A stretch of 51,349 nt of DNA, taken from the NCBI GenBank assembly GCA_947388185.1, contig CANDQP010000006.1, positions 1-51,349 of the forward strand. The letters are read 5' to 3'. Shown in pieces: positions 1-9,330 of the stretch. Each line of letters starts with the position of its first letter. Position 1 is the first letter of the stretch. This DNA is from an uncultured Dorea sp. Its GTDB lineage: Bacteria > Bacillota > Clostridia > Lachnospirales > Lachnospiraceae. The notes under the pieces are model-generated. The model searched no databases. It was not told the DNA's origin and saw only the letters and a list, made by a program, of their open reading frames with translations. The translations under genes were made by a program, and so were the position numbers.

Positions 1-126
1 AAAATAAGGAAATTTTTTATTTAATTGTGTTTAAGAAGTGGCAAACTCGGGTGGAGAGGGTCGGCTCGAACAAGGAGATTCAGAAGTTTCGGTTGAAAGT
101 AGGTTAAGAATAGAGTAGGAATATAG
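1..126. other. non-coding, no gene seen
   Basis: I see no open frame with a ribosome binding site here. The stretch ends in the terminator at 127-164, so it is probably the 3' untranslated tail of a rightward gene lying outside the window. Confidence 0.4.
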
Positions 127-164
127 AGGACTGACAGGAGTTGATTCTGTCGGTCCTTGTTTTT
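127..164 (+). terminator. intrinsic terminator of the gene left of the window
   Basis: An 11-bp stem (AGGACTGACAG at 127-137 with CTGTCGGTCCT at 147-157, one G-U pair) is followed by TGTTTTT. It should end transcription arriving from the left. Confidence 0.85.
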
Positions 165-167
165 GCG

Positions 168-196
168 TTGTTAAAATGATTGTTCCGTGTTAGAAT
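168..196 (+). promoter_or_regulatory. predicted promoter of the GH3 gene
   Basis: TTGTTA (168-173) and TAGAAT (191-196) are 17 bp apart, just after the terminator and 45 bp before the GH3 start codon. Only four of six and five of six positions match consensus, so this is a prediction. Confidence 0.5.
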
Positions 197-240
197 AATT
201 CTAAATGTTTCATACAATTTTAGCGACAGGAGGAGAATTC

Positions 241-2802
241 ATGAAGATCAGGGAACGTAGATTGCCGGGTACAACGTCCGCGGAGATATCTGACAGGGAG
301 ATCAGGCATCGGAGGCTTGCCAGGCGTGCGGCGGCGGAGGGATTTGTACTGCTGAAGAATAAGGGCGGCTTGCTGCCCATAGAGAAGGGGAGCAGGCTTG
401 CCTTGTACGGCGCAGGAGCCGGCAGGACTATCAAGGGCGGAACAGGATCCGGGGATGTGAACGAGCGTGACAGCATTTCCATCTATCAGGGGCTTCGGCA
501 GGCAGGATATGAGATCACCAGTGAGGATTGGATCCTTGCCTATGACCGTCTGTATGAGGAGGAGCGCTTAAGGTGGAGGGACGATATATTATGCAGGATG
601 GACAGGCCGGGAGCCAAGTTTTTTGATGAATATTCTACGACGCCGTTTCAGGTTCCGTGCGGTCCGGGGATCGACACGGAGGCGGCGAAGCAGGACGGCG
701 CGGATATTGCGGTGTTCGTCTTAAGCCGTGTCGCGGGAGAGAATGCAGACCGCAGAGATACGCCGGGGGATTATAAGCTTACATCCGAGGAGCGGGCGCT
801 GCTTAACCAGATATCGGAGTCTTACAGGTCTATCGTGTTGGCGGTCAATATCGGAGGGCTTGTCGATCTTGGATTCACGGAGGAATTACCCAATGTTGAC
901 GCGATCCTGCAGTTCGTACAGGCGGGACAGGAAGGCGGCAGCGCGTTCGCGGACGTCCTGTCAGGGGATGTGACGCCGAGCGGGAAGCTTGCGGATACCT
1001 GGGCGGCGAGCTATGAGGATTATCCGAATGCGCAGACATTCAGCCATAAGAACGGCAATACAGAGACAGAGAAGTATGAGGAAGGCATATTTGTAGGATA
1101 CCGGTATTTTGATACGTTTGATGTTCCGGCGCTCTATGGGTTCGGATACGGGCTTTCATACACCAGCTTCGAGACGCAGGTGCGGGCGGTGCGCAAGGTG
1201 CGGACGGATGCGGACAAACCGGGGATCGAGGTAGATGTCTCCGTTAAGAATACGGGGGATCGCTATGCGGGGAAGGAAGTGGTACAGGTATATGTATCCT
1301 GCCCGCAGAAGAAGCTTGTGAAGGAATTCCGCCGTCTGTCGGCGTTTGCGAAGACCGGGCTGCTTGCACCGGGCGAATCCCAGGAATTGAGTCTGTCTTT
1401 TGCTATGGATCAGTTGGCTTCTTATCATGAAGAGGGTGCCGTCTGGATGCTGGAGGAGGGTACCTACGGGATCTGGGCAGGGAACTCTCTCGGATCTGCC
1501 GTGCTTGCCGGAGTGATCCATCTGGACGGGGATGCCGTCACGGTGCGGTGCGGACATATCTGCCCGCTTAAGGAAGAGCTTACGGAGATCATGCCTGATA
1601 TGGCAAATGTATCTAAGAAGGAATCCGAATGGCTTGCGAAGGCGGGAAGCCTTACGATCCCTCCGGCAGAGGTTCGCGCCGGGGAGTTCGAGGCCGAAGA
1701 GATCGTATATGCAGAGATGCCGGAGACTTTGCCGGGACCGGCAGGAGAGATTGTTCAGAAGCTGTCGGCGGAGCAGTTAATCCAGTTGGCGGCGGGGGAT
1801 CCGGGCAAAGGACAGGAGAGTGCGCTTGGCTCTGCCGGTATCACGGTTCCGGGTTCGGCGGCGGAGACGTCGTCAGCGGCGTCTGAGGATCCGTGGAATG
1901 TTGCGGCTATGGTACTGGCGGATGGTCCGGCGGGCCTGCGGTTGAACCAGACCTATCAGGTGGCGGACGGAGAGATCGTGAAGGAGAGCTTCATGAAGTC
2001 TCTGGAGAAGGGGTTCTTCATGCCTGAGACGGAGAGTGTGGGAACGACCTATTATCAGTATTGTACGGCGATTCCGGTGGGAACGTTGCTTGCGCAGACC
2101 TGGAATGTCGAATTGATCGAAGAAGTCGGAGAGATGATCGGAAGTGAGATGGAAGAGTTCGGTGTGACGCTTTGGCTGGCTCCGGGCATGAACATTCACC
2201 GGAATCCGCTGTGCGGACGTAATTTCGAATATTATTCCGAGGATCCGCTGCTCTCCGGGAAGATGGCGTCTGCCATGACCCTGGGAGTGCAGAAGCATCC
2301 GGGTGTGGGAACGACGATCAAGCATTTCGCGTGCAACAATCAGGAGGATAACCGGATGGGGTCGGATTCTGTGGTATCGGAGCGTGCATTGAGGGAGATC
2401 TATCTGAAAGGCTTCGAGATTGCGGTGAAGGAGTCCCAGCCCATGAGTATCATGACGTCCTACAATATGATCAACGGGGTACACGCCGCGAATTCCTTTG
2501 ATCTCTGTAAGAAGGCGGCAAGAGACGAATGGGGCTTCGCAGGAGCAGTCATGACCGACTGGACGACTACGACGGATTCTACGGGCGGGATCTGCACCGC
2601 GCCGGGATGTATCCGTGCCGGGAATGATATGATCATGCCGGGAACACATCAGGATCACAAGGAGATCCGGCGGGCGCTTGAGGATGGCAGCCTGACGCTT
2701 CGGGAGCTTAGATGGTGCGTATATAATACGGTTCGGCTGTGTCTGCAGTCGAACCAGTACGAAGGTGCGGTGAGTTATCGGAAGCAGTTCGATATGATTT
2801 AA
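241..2802 (+). CDS. glycoside hydrolase family 3, permuted domain order
   Basis: This 853-residue protein has GH3 modules in reversed order. The alpha/beta sandwich domain comes first, then an Fn3-like module after the phrase FGYGLSYTSFE, then the TIM-barrel domain that carries KHFACNNQE and VMTDW. The Asp of TDW (residue 773) fits the GH3 nucleophile, and Glu167 in AGENADR fits the acid/base position of the sandwich domain. The family hydrolyses beta-linked glucosides, xylosides and related sugars; the exact substrate cannot be read here. There is no signal peptide, so it should act in the cytoplasm on imported oligosaccharides. I chose ATG 241 over the in-frame ATG at 205 because AGGAGGAG (228-235) sits 5 nt before it. 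It appears monocistronic, with recQ starting 49 bp later. Confidence 0.9.
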   Translation: MKIRERRLPGTTSAEISDREIRHRRLARRAAAEGFVLLKNKGGLLPIEKGSRLALYGAGAGRTIKGGTGSGDVNERDSISIYQGLRQAGYEITSEDWILAYDRLYEEERLRWRDDILCRMDRPGAKFFDEYSTTPFQVPCGPGIDTEAAKQDGADIAVFVLSRVAGENADRRDTPGDYKLTSEERALLNQISESYRSIVLAVNIGGLVDLGFTEELPNVDAILQFVQAGQEGGSAFADVLSGDVTPSGKLADTWAASYEDYPNAQTFSHKNGNTETEKYEEGIFVGYRYFDTFDVPALYGFGYGLSYTSFETQVRAVRKVRTDADKPGIEVDVSVKNTGDRYAGKEVVQVYVSCPQKKLVKEFRRLSAFAKTGLLAPGESQELSLSFAMDQLASYHEEGAVWMLEEGTYGIWAGNSLGSAVLAGVIHLDGDAVTVRCGHICPLKEELTEIMPDMANVSKKESEWLAKAGSLTIPPAEVRAGEFEAEEIVYAEMPETLPGPAGEIVQKLSAEQLIQLAAGDPGKGQESALGSAGITVPGSAAETSSAASEDPWNVAAMVLADGPAGLRLNQTYQVADGEIVKESFMKSLEKGFFMPETESVGTTYYQYCTAIPVGTLLAQTWNVELIEEVGEMIGSEMEEFGVTLWLAPGMNIHRNPLCGRNFEYYSEDPLLSGKMASAMTLGVQKHPGVGTTIKHFACNNQEDNRMGSDSVVSERALREIYLKGFEIAVKESQPMSIMTSYNMINGVHAANSFDLCKKAARDEWGFAGAVMTDWTTTTDSTGGICTAPGCIRAGNDMIMPGTHQDHKEIRRALEDGSLTLRELRWCVYNTVRLCLQSNQYEGAVSYRKQFDMI

Positions 2803-2851
2803 GAACGGCGGAGGTACATGAATCAGAATCAGAAGGGGGAAGCGGCAGCGT

Positions 2852-4690
2852 ATGAACGCAGCAGAGATATTAAAGAAATATTTTGGATATGATACATTCC
2901 GTCAGGGGCAGGAGGGTATCATACGCTCCATCCTGTCGGGAAGGGATGTGCTGGCGATCATGCCTACCGGTGCCGGCAAGTCTGTCTGTTATCAGGTACC
3001 GGCGCTGATGCTCCCCGGTATCACGCTTGTGGTATCGCCGCTGATCTCCCTGATGCAAGATCAGGTGAAGTCCTTGAATGAGGCGGGGATCCACGCGGCA
3101 TTCATCAACTCTGCACTGACAGAGGCGCAGATATCCAAGGCGCTTGATTTTGCGGCCAGGGGCATATATAAGATTATCTATGTGGCGCCGGAACGCCTAG
3201 AGAGCGGAAGATTTCTGCGGTTTGCGGCAAATGCCGACATCTCTATGGTGACGGTGGATGAGGCCCACTGCATTTCCCAGTGGGGGCAGGATTTCAGGCC
3301 GAGTTATCTGAAGATCGTTGATTTTATAGACAGTCTGCCGAAGCGTCCGATCATCAGCGCATTTACGGCGACGGCAACGGGGGAGGTGAAGACGGATATC
3401 GAGTGCATTCTTCGCCTGGAGAACCCCGATGTGACAGTGACGGGATTCGACCGGGAGAATCTGTATTACAGCGTGGAGCATATCGCGGGAAAGAAGAAGG
3501 ATGATTTCGTCATTGACTATATCGGGAAGCATCCGGGGGAGAGCGGGATCATCTACTGTGCAACGCGGAAGAATGTGGACAATCTGTATGAGAAGCTGTT
3601 CAAGAGGGGTGTTCCGGTGACCAGCTATCACGCGGGGATCGACAATCATATCCGTAAGAAGAACCAGGATGATTTCATCTATGACCGGGCGCTTGTGGTG
3701 GTGGCCACCAATGCGTTTGGGATGGGGATCGATAAGTCCAATGTAAGATATGTGATCCACTACAACATGCCTCAGAGCATGGAGAATTATTATCAGGAGG
3801 CGGGGCGTGCAGGGCGTGACGGGGAGAATTCCCAGTGTATTCTGCTGTTCTCCGCCCAGGATGTGATCATCGCGAGATTCCTTCTGGATCAGAAGGAATT
3901 CGAGGATGTGGATGAAGAGGATATTGAACTGATCAGGCAGCGGGACACCCACAGGCTTCAGGTCATGGAGGGGTATTGCAAGACGACCGCTTGTCTCAGG
4001 AATTACATACTGGGGTATTTTGGCGAGAAGATGAGCCTGCCCTGCAGCAGCTGCGGGAATTGTCACGGTAATTTTACAGAGCTGGATATGACGGATGCGG
4101 CCAAATGGGTGGTCAACTGCATCGCGGAGACCAGGGGGAGATTCGGCAAGAATATCGTGTCGGGAACGCTGGTCGGCGCGAACCGCGCAAGGCTTCGGGA
4201 GGTAGGAGCGACTTCGTACCGATCCTACGGGGCTTTGGAGCAGGTAAATGAGAAGGATGTCCAGACGTTGATTGACCAGATGATTATGGACGGCTATATT
4301 GTTCAGTCGGGAGAATATCGCGTCCTCCAGATGGGGGATATCAGCGGGTTGAAGCGCGAAGGCGCCCGTGTGATGATCCGGAAGTCTCAGGAGAAGGAGA
4401 TCCCGGCGGCTGCCAGGAAGAAGGCGCGGAGCACGGACGCCCTCACCGGCGCAGGGTTCCAGTTGTTCGAGAGGCTTAAGGGGCTCAGGACGTCGATTGC
4501 GAAGGAGGAAGGGATGCCGCCTTATATCGTGTTCAGCGATAAGACGCTGATCGATATGTGCGTTAAGCTTCCAAGAGATAAGCAGGGGATGCTCGCGGTA
4601 TCCGGTGTCGGGGAGAATAAGTACCGCAAGTATGGGAAGAGGTTCATGGATGCGGTCAAGGAATTCGCTGCGGAGCATCCGGGTATGTGA
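2852..4690 (+). CDS. recQ: ATP-dependent DNA helicase RecQ
   Basis: This 612-residue superfamily 2 helicase unwinds DNA 3' to 5' in recombination and fork repair. Walker A MPTGAGKS lies at residues 37-44 and the DEAH box at 136-139, followed by CISQWG. The second helicase lobe ends in the arginine-finger motif QEAGRAGRDG. A zinc site follows (YCKTTACLRN and CSSCGNC, about residues 375-405), then a winged helix and a C-terminal HRDC domain ending in a SGVGENKYRKYG motif. Length and order are those of bacterial RecQ. The start follows a purine-rich AAGGGGGA (2831-2838) at a rather long spacing, and a small overlapping frame begins at 2818 behind a better ribosome binding site. Confidence 0.95.
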   Translation: MNAAEILKKYFGYDTFRQGQEGIIRSILSGRDVLAIMPTGAGKSVCYQVPALMLPGITLVVSPLISLMQDQVKSLNEAGIHAAFINSALTEAQISKALDFAARGIYKIIYVAPERLESGRFLRFAANADISMVTVDEAHCISQWGQDFRPSYLKIVDFIDSLPKRPIISAFTATATGEVKTDIECILRLENPDVTVTGFDRENLYYSVEHIAGKKKDDFVIDYIGKHPGESGIIYCATRKNVDNLYEKLFKRGVPVTSYHAGIDNHIRKKNQDDFIYDRALVVVATNAFGMGIDKSNVRYVIHYNMPQSMENYYQEAGRAGRDGENSQCILLFSAQDVIIARFLLDQKEFEDVDEEDIELIRQRDTHRLQVMEGYCKTTACLRNYILGYFGEKMSLPCSSCGNCHGNFTELDMTDAAKWVVNCIAETRGRFGKNIVSGTLVGANRARLREVGATSYRSYGALEQVNEKDVQTLIDQMIMDGYIVQSGEYRVLQMGDISGLKREGARVMIRKSQEKEIPAAARKKARSTDALTGAGFQLFERLKGLRTSIAKEEGMPPYIVFSDKTLIDMCVKLPRDKQGMLAVSGVGENKYRKYGKRFMDAVKEFAAEHPGM

Positions 4691-4732
4691 TAAGCGGCGG
4701 TATGGAGTATACTGGAAATTTATGCCGCCATA

Positions 4733-4761
4733 TTGACAACTCACAGAAAAGAGAGTATATT
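4733..4761 (+). promoter_or_regulatory. promoter of the metK riboswitch transcript
   Basis: TTGACA (4733-4738) and TATATT (4756-4761) are separated by exactly 17 bp. Transcription should start near 4768, about 30 nt before the SAM riboswitch. Confidence 0.85.
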
Positions 4762-4797
4762 TATATACGGAATACATAACTTAATAATGCAGACTTT

Positions 4798-4896
4798 CTC
4801 TTATTCAGAGCAGTGGAGATACAAAGGATCTGTGAAGCTGCGGCAACCCCCGGTCCGGGAAGGTGCCAACCTGAGCGAGCAATCGAACAATAAGAG
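4798..4896 (+). ncRNA. SAM-I (S-box) riboswitch
   Basis: The region closes with complementary P1 arms CTCTTATT (4798-4805) and AATAAGAG (4889-4896). Between them are the S-box hallmarks: CAGAG followed by GTGGAG, GAAGCTGCGGCAACC, and GGTGCCAACCTGAGCGA. This aptamer class binds S-adenosylmethionine and switches off transcription of methionine and SAM genes. The terminator at 4919-4946 and metK directly downstream fit feedback control by its own product. Confidence 0.95.
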
Positions 4897-4918
4897 GATT
4901 GGTTTATGAGATATAAAG

Positions 4919-4946
4919 CAGTCCGCTTAGCGCGGGCTGTTTTTTC
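4919..4946 (+). terminator. riboswitch-controlled terminator before metK
   Basis: CAGTCCGC (4919-4926) pairs with GCGGGCTG (4932-4939) and TTTTTT follows. It lies between the SAM aptamer and metK, where an S-box expression platform is expected, so high SAM should favour termination. Confidence 0.9.
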
Positions 4947-5010
4947 GTCTTAGCATGCTGAACAGCAAAGAGAAAGTATGCGATCACCAAGAGAAAAGGA
5001 GTGGAAGATA

Positions 5011-6198
5011 ATGGAGAGACATTTATTCACATCAGAATCAGTTACAGAAGGACATCCGGATAAGATGTGCGACCAGATCTCAGACGCGATCCTGGATGCG
5101 CTGATGGAGCAGGACCCGATGAGCCGTGTGGCGTGTGAGACCTGCACTACGACGGGCCTTGTCCTGGTTATGGGCGAGATTACGACGAAGGCATATGTGG
5201 ATATCCAGAAGATCGTAAGGGAGACGATCAAGGAGATCGGTTATGTGCGCGGGAAATTCGGATTTGACGCGGAGACCTGCGGCGTACTTACGGCAATTGA
5301 CGAGCAGTCAAGCGATATCGCCATGGGCGTTGACAAGGCATTAGAAGCCAAAGAGAACAAGATGTCAGAGGAAGAGATCGAGGCGATCGGCGCAGGGGAT
5401 CAGGGAATGATGTTCGGGTATGCATCAGATGAGACGCCGGAGCTGATGCCGTATCCGATCGCACTGGCACACAAGCTGGCAAGAAGGCTTACCGAGGTGC
5501 GCAAGAACGGCACGCTGCCATACTTAAGGCCGGACGGGAAATCACAGGTGACGGTTGAGTATAACGAGGAAGGAGTGCCGACACGTCTTGACGCGGTAGT
5601 CCTGTCCACCCAGCATGACCCGGATGTGACCCAGGAGCAGATTCACGAGGATATCAAAAAATATGTATTTGATGAGGTGATCCCGGCAGATATGGTAGAC
5701 GGTGAGACCAAGTTCTTCATCAATCCGACGGGACGTTTCGTGATCGGCGGACCTCACGGCGACAGCGGCCTTACAGGTCGGAAGATCATCGTAGATACCT
5801 ACGGCGGAATGGCACGCCACGGCGGCGGCGCATTCTCCGGGAAGGACTGCACGAAGGTAGACCGTTCCGCTGCTTACGCGGCGCGCTATGTTGCCAAGAA
5901 TATTGTGGCGGCAGGCCTTGCGAAGAAGTGTGAGATCCAGTTGTCTTATGCTATCGGTGTGGCTCATCCGACTTCTATTATGGTGGATACCTTCGGAACC
6001 GGGAAGATCAGCAATGAGAAGCTGGTAGATATGATCCGGGAGAACTTCGACCTTCGCCCGGCGGGCATCATTCAGATGCTGAACTTAAGAAGACCGATCT
6101 ACAAGCAGACGGCGGCTTACGGGCATTTCGGACGTACTGATCTGGACCTGCCATGGGAGAAGACGGACAAGGCAGAGCTGCTGAAGAAATACTTATAA
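5011..6198 (+). CDS. metK: S-adenosylmethionine synthetase
   Basis: This 395-residue enzyme makes S-adenosylmethionine from methionine and ATP in the cytoplasm. It has the family motifs TEGHPDK near the N-terminus, [12 protein letters not shown] in the middle, and [19 protein letters not shown] towards the C-terminus, and it is of normal length. I chose ATG 5011 over the in-frame ATG at 4978 because AAAGGAG (4995-5001) precedes it and [18 protein letters not shown] is the usual N-terminus. It is a single-gene transcript under the SAM-I riboswitch upstream and ends at the terminator at 6231-6257. Confidence 0.97.
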   Translation: MERHLFTSESVTEGHPDKMCDQISDAILDALMEQDPMSRVACETCTTTGLVLVMGEITTKAYVDIQKIVRETIKEIGYVRGKFGFDAETCGVLTAIDEQSSDIAMGVDKALEAKENKMSEEEIEAIGAGDQGMMFGYASDETPELMPYPIALAHKLARRLTEVRKNGTLPYLRPDGKSQVTVEYNEEGVPTRLDAVVLSTQHDPDVTQEQIHEDIKKYVFDEVIPADMVDGETKFFINPTGRFVIGGPHGDSGLTGRKIIVDTYGGMARHGGGAFSGKDCTKVDRSAAYAARYVAKNIVAAGLAKKCEIQLSYAIGVAHPTSIMVDTFGTGKISNEKLVDMIRENFDLRPAGIIQMLNLRRPIYKQTAAYGHFGRTDLDLPWEKTDKAELLKKYL

Positions 6199-6230
6199 AG
6201 CTATTTATAAAAATTTTATAATAAGTTTAT

Positions 6231-6257
6231 GGACGCTTTGATGTGAAGCGTCCTTTT
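6231..6257 (+). terminator. intrinsic terminator of metK
   Basis: A perfect 8-bp stem, GGACGCTT (6231-6238) with AAGCGTCC (6246-6253), has a 7-nt loop and is followed by a T run. Confidence 0.9.
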
Positions 6258-6305
6258 TCGTGCTATACTTAAATACATATGATATCCGAAGTGTGAGGCA
6301 CAAAG

Positions 6306-7802
6306 ATGAAGTTAAAGACGAGACTGATCATAGCTTTTCTGACGGTGATCCTGATTCCGATCGTGCTGACAGTTATGCTGGCATATCTGTTTGGCAAATA
6401 TCAGATGAGCGCCATAGAGAAGACCTATGAGATCACGGGGATGACGACGGAAAATCTGTCGAATTCTGTCGGAGTAATGTCCAGGCTCACGGAGCGTTTT
6501 TATAAAGAACTGTCCCAGATGGTAGAGGAGAATCCGCGTCAGATGGAAGACGCTACTTTTCTGGAGGATTTTAACCAGAGCCTGAGGAGAAAGAATGCAT
6601 ATCTGTTGGTGCGTAAGGGGCATATCCTGATCTATGTCGGTACGGCTATAGAGGATGCCCAGCCGGTGATCGACCGTCTGCCGGGGTACGGAGATACGGA
6701 GATGATGTCGGAGAGCGGCATTTATCTGGGAGGCGAGGCCCAGGCGCTTGTGAAGCAGGTGGATTTTCTATACCCGGATGAGAAGGAAGGCAGCGCGTTT
6801 GTCGTTGTAAATGTTAACGGTGTGATCCCGGAGGTGGAGCGGTTATATATGGAGGTTGTCGTGGGAATCGTCGTGGTGCTGATTCTGACGGCGGCAGTTC
6901 TCATCTTATGGATCTACAGAGGAGTCATGGGACCGCTTGGGAAGATGCAGATCGCGGCCCAGAATATCAAGGATGGGAATCTGGACTTCGAGCTTGAATC
7001 AGAAGCGGACGACGAGCTTGGGAAGCTGTGCCAGAGCTTAGAAGAGATGCGTATGCGGCTTCAGGATAACGCGGAAGAGAAGATCAGGTTCGACAAGGAG
7101 AACAAGGAGCTGATCAGCAACATTTCCCATGATCTGAAGACTCCGGTCACGGCGATCAAGGGGTATGCGGAAGGGATCATGGACGGAGTTGCGGATACGC
7201 CGGAGAAGATGGAGCGTTATATCCGGACCATTTACAATAAGGCAAGCGAGATGGACACGCTGATCAACGAGCTGACCCTGTATACGAAGATTGATACCAA
7301 CAGGATTCCTTATAATTTTAACACGCTGTCGGTGGAGGCGTATTTTGAGGATTGTGCGGAAGATCTCTCCGTGGAGCTTGAGTCCCGGGGTGTGGAGTTC
7401 GGATATTTTAATTATGTGGAAGCGGATGTGAAGATCATCGCCGACGCGGAGCAGATCAAGCGCGTGGTCCACAATATCGTGAATAATTCTTTGAAATATA
7501 TGGATAAGCCCAAGGGGAAGATCAACCTCAGGGTGAAGGATGTGGGAGACTTCGTGCAGGTCGAGCTGGAGGATAACGGCAGAGGGATCGCGGCGAAGGA
7601 TCTGCCGAACATCTTCGACCGGTTTTACCGCACGGACGCTTCACGGAATTCTTCCAAGGGGGGAAGCGGTATCGGGCTTTCGATCGTGAAGAAGATCATC
7701 GAGGAGCACGGAGGCAAGATCTGGGCGACAAGCAGAGAGGATACGGGGACGACGATGTATTTTGTCCTTAGAAAATATCAGGAGGTGCCGATTTATGAGT
7801 AA
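6306..7802 (+). CDS. membrane sensor histidine kinase
   Basis: This 498-residue kinase has an N-terminal membrane helix (about residues 7-29), an extracytoplasmic sensor region, a second helix (about 181-202, rich in V, I and L), a HAMP linker, and then HisKA and HATPase domains. The phosphorylated histidine is His275 in ISHDLKTP. The ATP-binding part shows the N box (VHNIVNNSLKY), DNGRGI, FDRFYR and GGSGIGLSIVKKI. It should autophosphorylate and pass phosphate to the regulator encoded next, whose gene overlaps it by 8 nt. The signal sensed cannot be inferred. The ribosome binding site (GTGAGG, about 6292-6297) is weak. Confidence 0.93.
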   Translation: MKLKTRLIIAFLTVILIPIVLTVMLAYLFGKYQMSAIEKTYEITGMTTENLSNSVGVMSRLTERFYKELSQMVEENPRQMEDATFLEDFNQSLRRKNAYLLVRKGHILIYVGTAIEDAQPVIDRLPGYGDTEMMSESGIYLGGEAQALVKQVDFLYPDEKEGSAFVVVNVNGVIPEVERLYMEVVVGIVVVLILTAAVLILWIYRGVMGPLGKMQIAAQNIKDGNLDFELESEADDELGKLCQSLEEMRMRLQDNAEEKIRFDKENKELISNISHDLKTPVTAIKGYAEGIMDGVADTPEKMERYIRTIYNKASEMDTLINELTLYTKIDTNRIPYNFNTLSVEAYFEDCAEDLSVELESRGVEFGYFNYVEADVKIIADAEQIKRVVHNIVNNSLKYMDKPKGKINLRVKDVGDFVQVELEDNGRGIAAKDLPNIFDRFYRTDASRNSSKGGSGIGLSIVKKIIEEHGGKIWATSREDTGTTMYFVLRKYQEVPIYE

Positions 7803-8484
7803 GATATTGATTGTAGAAGATGAAGAAGCGATCGCCGATCTCGAGAAGGATTATCTGGAGCTGAGCGGATTCCAGGTGGAGGTGGCGAACGACGGGGCGA
7901 CCGGCCTTCAGAAGGCGCTGAAGGAAGACTTTGATATGTTTATCCTGGATCTGATGCTGCCGGGGATCGACGGCTTTGATATCTGCCGTCAGGTGAGGGA
8001 TGTGAAGAATACCCCCATCATCATGGTATCGGCGAAGAAGGATGATATTGACAAGATCCGGGGGCTTGGCCTTGGGGCGGATGATTATATGACGAAGCCG
8101 TTCAGCCCAAGCGAGCTGGTGGCAAGAGTGAAGGCGCACCTGGCCAGATATGACCGGCTGACGGGAAGCGCGGTGGAGGCCAATAAGGTGATCGAGATCC
8201 GGGGACTCAAGATCGACACGACGGCGAGACGGGTGTGGATCAACGGAGAGGAGAAGACATTTACCACGAAGGAATTCGACCTTCTGACCTTCCTTGCAAG
8301 CCATCCCAACCATGTGTATACGAAGGAAGAGCTGTTCCGTGAGATCTGGGATATGGAGTCGATCGGGGATATCGCGACGGTGACGGTGCATATCAAGAAG
8401 ATCCGTGAGAAGGTGGAGATGGATACCTCGAACCCGCAGTATATTGAGACGATCTGGGGGGTCGGATATAGATTTAAGGTGTAA
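7795..8484 (+). CDS. OmpR/PhoB-family response regulator
   Basis: This 229-residue regulator has a receiver domain (acidic pair at VEDEEA, phosphoacceptor Asp52 in FILDLMLPG, Lys in MTKPFSP) and a C-terminal winged-helix domain (KEFDLLTFLASHPNHVYTKE onwards, ending in IWGVGYRFKV). It pairs with the kinase upstream. Translation is probably coupled, because its ATG at 7795 lies inside the last codons of the kinase gene behind a strong AGGAGGTG (7780-7787). I prefer this start to the in-frame one at 7762, which would add 11 residues before the canonical MSKILIVEDEE. Targets are unknown. Confidence 0.95.
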   Translation: MSKILIVEDEEAIADLEKDYLELSGFQVEVANDGATGLQKALKEDFDMFILDLMLPGIDGFDICRQVRDVKNTPIIMVSAKKDDIDKIRGLGLGADDYMTKPFSPSELVARVKAHLARYDRLTGSAVEANKVIEIRGLKIDTTARRVWINGEEKTFTTKEFDLLTFLASHPNHVYTKEELFREIWDMESIGDIATVTVHIKKIREKVEMDTSNPQYIETIWGVGYRFKV

Positions 8485-8514
8485 GATGTATTTTACAAAA
8501 AGGAGGTAAAGGAT

Positions 8515-9258
8515 TTGTTAAAAGGAAAGGTGGCTGTCGTTACAGGCGGTACAAGAGGAATCGGTTATGCGGTAGTGAAGAAGTATCTGGAGAACGGTGC
8601 GAAGGTTGTGCTGTTCGGATCCAGAGAGGAGACGGTGAATAAGGCGCTCTCTTCGCTTAAGGCGGATAACGCGGATTGGGAAGTAGAAGGGGATTACCCG
8701 GACCTGTCCGATGCAGGGGCAGTGAAGGCTGCCATCCAGAAGGTAAAGGATAAGTTCGGAAGACTTGATATCCTGGTAAATAATGCCGGAATGTCCGATA
8801 GTACCAAGATCGAGAAGTACGAAGAAGGGCAGTTCGACAAGGTTATGAGGCTGAATGTCAATGCTCTCTTCAATGCGATTCAGCCGGCGGTCGAGATTAT
8901 GAGAGAGCAGGGCGGCGGCTGTATCCTGAATACCAGTTCCATGGTCAGCATCTCAGGGCAGCCTGGCGGCGTGGCATATCCGACGAGCAAATTCGCTGTC
9001 AACGGTATGACGCTTTCACTGGCGAGAGAGCTTGGCCCAAGCAATATTCGCGTCAATGCGGTAGCGCCGGGTATCACCAAGACAGATATGGTTGCGGCTC
9101 TGCCGGATCAGATGATCCAGCCGATGATCGCCGCGATACCGCTTCGCAGGATCGGCGAGCCGGAGGATATCGCCAATGCGTTCTTATTCCTGGCAAGCGA
9201 TATGGCAAGCTATGTGACGGGCGAGATCTTGTCTGTGGACGGTGCGATGAGGGCATAG
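8515..9258 (+). CDS. short-chain dehydrogenase/reductase (SDR)
   Basis: This 247-residue classical SDR has the cofactor motif TGGTRGIG near residues 10-17, NNAG in the middle, a catalytic NTSS serine, Tyr155 and Lys159 in YPTSK, and a C-terminal SVDGAMRA. It should reduce a carbonyl or oxidise a hydroxyl with NAD(P)(H). It is as close to FabG-like ketoacyl reductases as to hydroxysteroid dehydrogenases, and I cannot assign a substrate. Translation probably starts at TTG 8515, which has AAAGGAGG (8499-8506) just upstream and gives MLKGKVAVVTGG. It follows the response regulator by 30 bp and may be in the same transcript. Confidence 0.88.
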   Translation: MLKGKVAVVTGGTRGIGYAVVKKYLENGAKVVLFGSREETVNKALSSLKADNADWEVEGDYPDLSDAGAVKAAIQKVKDKFGRLDILVNNAGMSDSTKIEKYEEGQFDKVMRLNVNALFNAIQPAVEIMREQGGGCILNTSSMVSISGQPGGVAYPTSKFAVNGMTLSLARELGPSNIRVNAVAPGITKTDMVAALPDQMIQPMIAAIPLRRIGEPEDIANAFLFLASDMASYVTGEILSVDGAMRA

Positions 9259-9275
9259 GGATATATAGAGATACC

Positions 9276-9305
9276 AGAGATACCTTTAGCGGGTATCTCT
9301 TTTTG
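9276..9305 (+). terminator. intrinsic terminator after the SDR gene
   Basis: AGAGATACC (9276-9284) pairs with GGTATCTCT (9292-9300) and the sequence continues in T residues. It closes the kinase-regulator-SDR group. Confidence 0.88.
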
Positions 9306-9330
9306 CATATAGTCGCCGGGTACACGGAGG

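Noticed and set aside
1873-2658. Minus-strand open frame opposite the GH3 gene
   Set aside because: Same reason: it is the antisense of GC-rich codons, with no start signal or family resemblance.
3197-4777. Long minus-strand open frame opposite recQ
   Set aside because: It is rich in His, Arg and Leu with no recognisable motif, no ribosome binding site, and lies fully opposite a certain gene; it follows from recQ codon bias.
6261-6270. Possible promoter TATACT upstream of the sensor kinase
   Set aside because: The only -35-like sequence (TTGATG) is 20 bp away and overlaps the metK terminator, so it is too weak to list.
8515-9258. Assignment of the SDR as the bile-acid enzyme BaiA
   Set aside because: Cofactor and catalytic motifs are shared by all classical SDRs, no other bai genes are nearby, and residues outside the motifs do not clearly favour BaiA.
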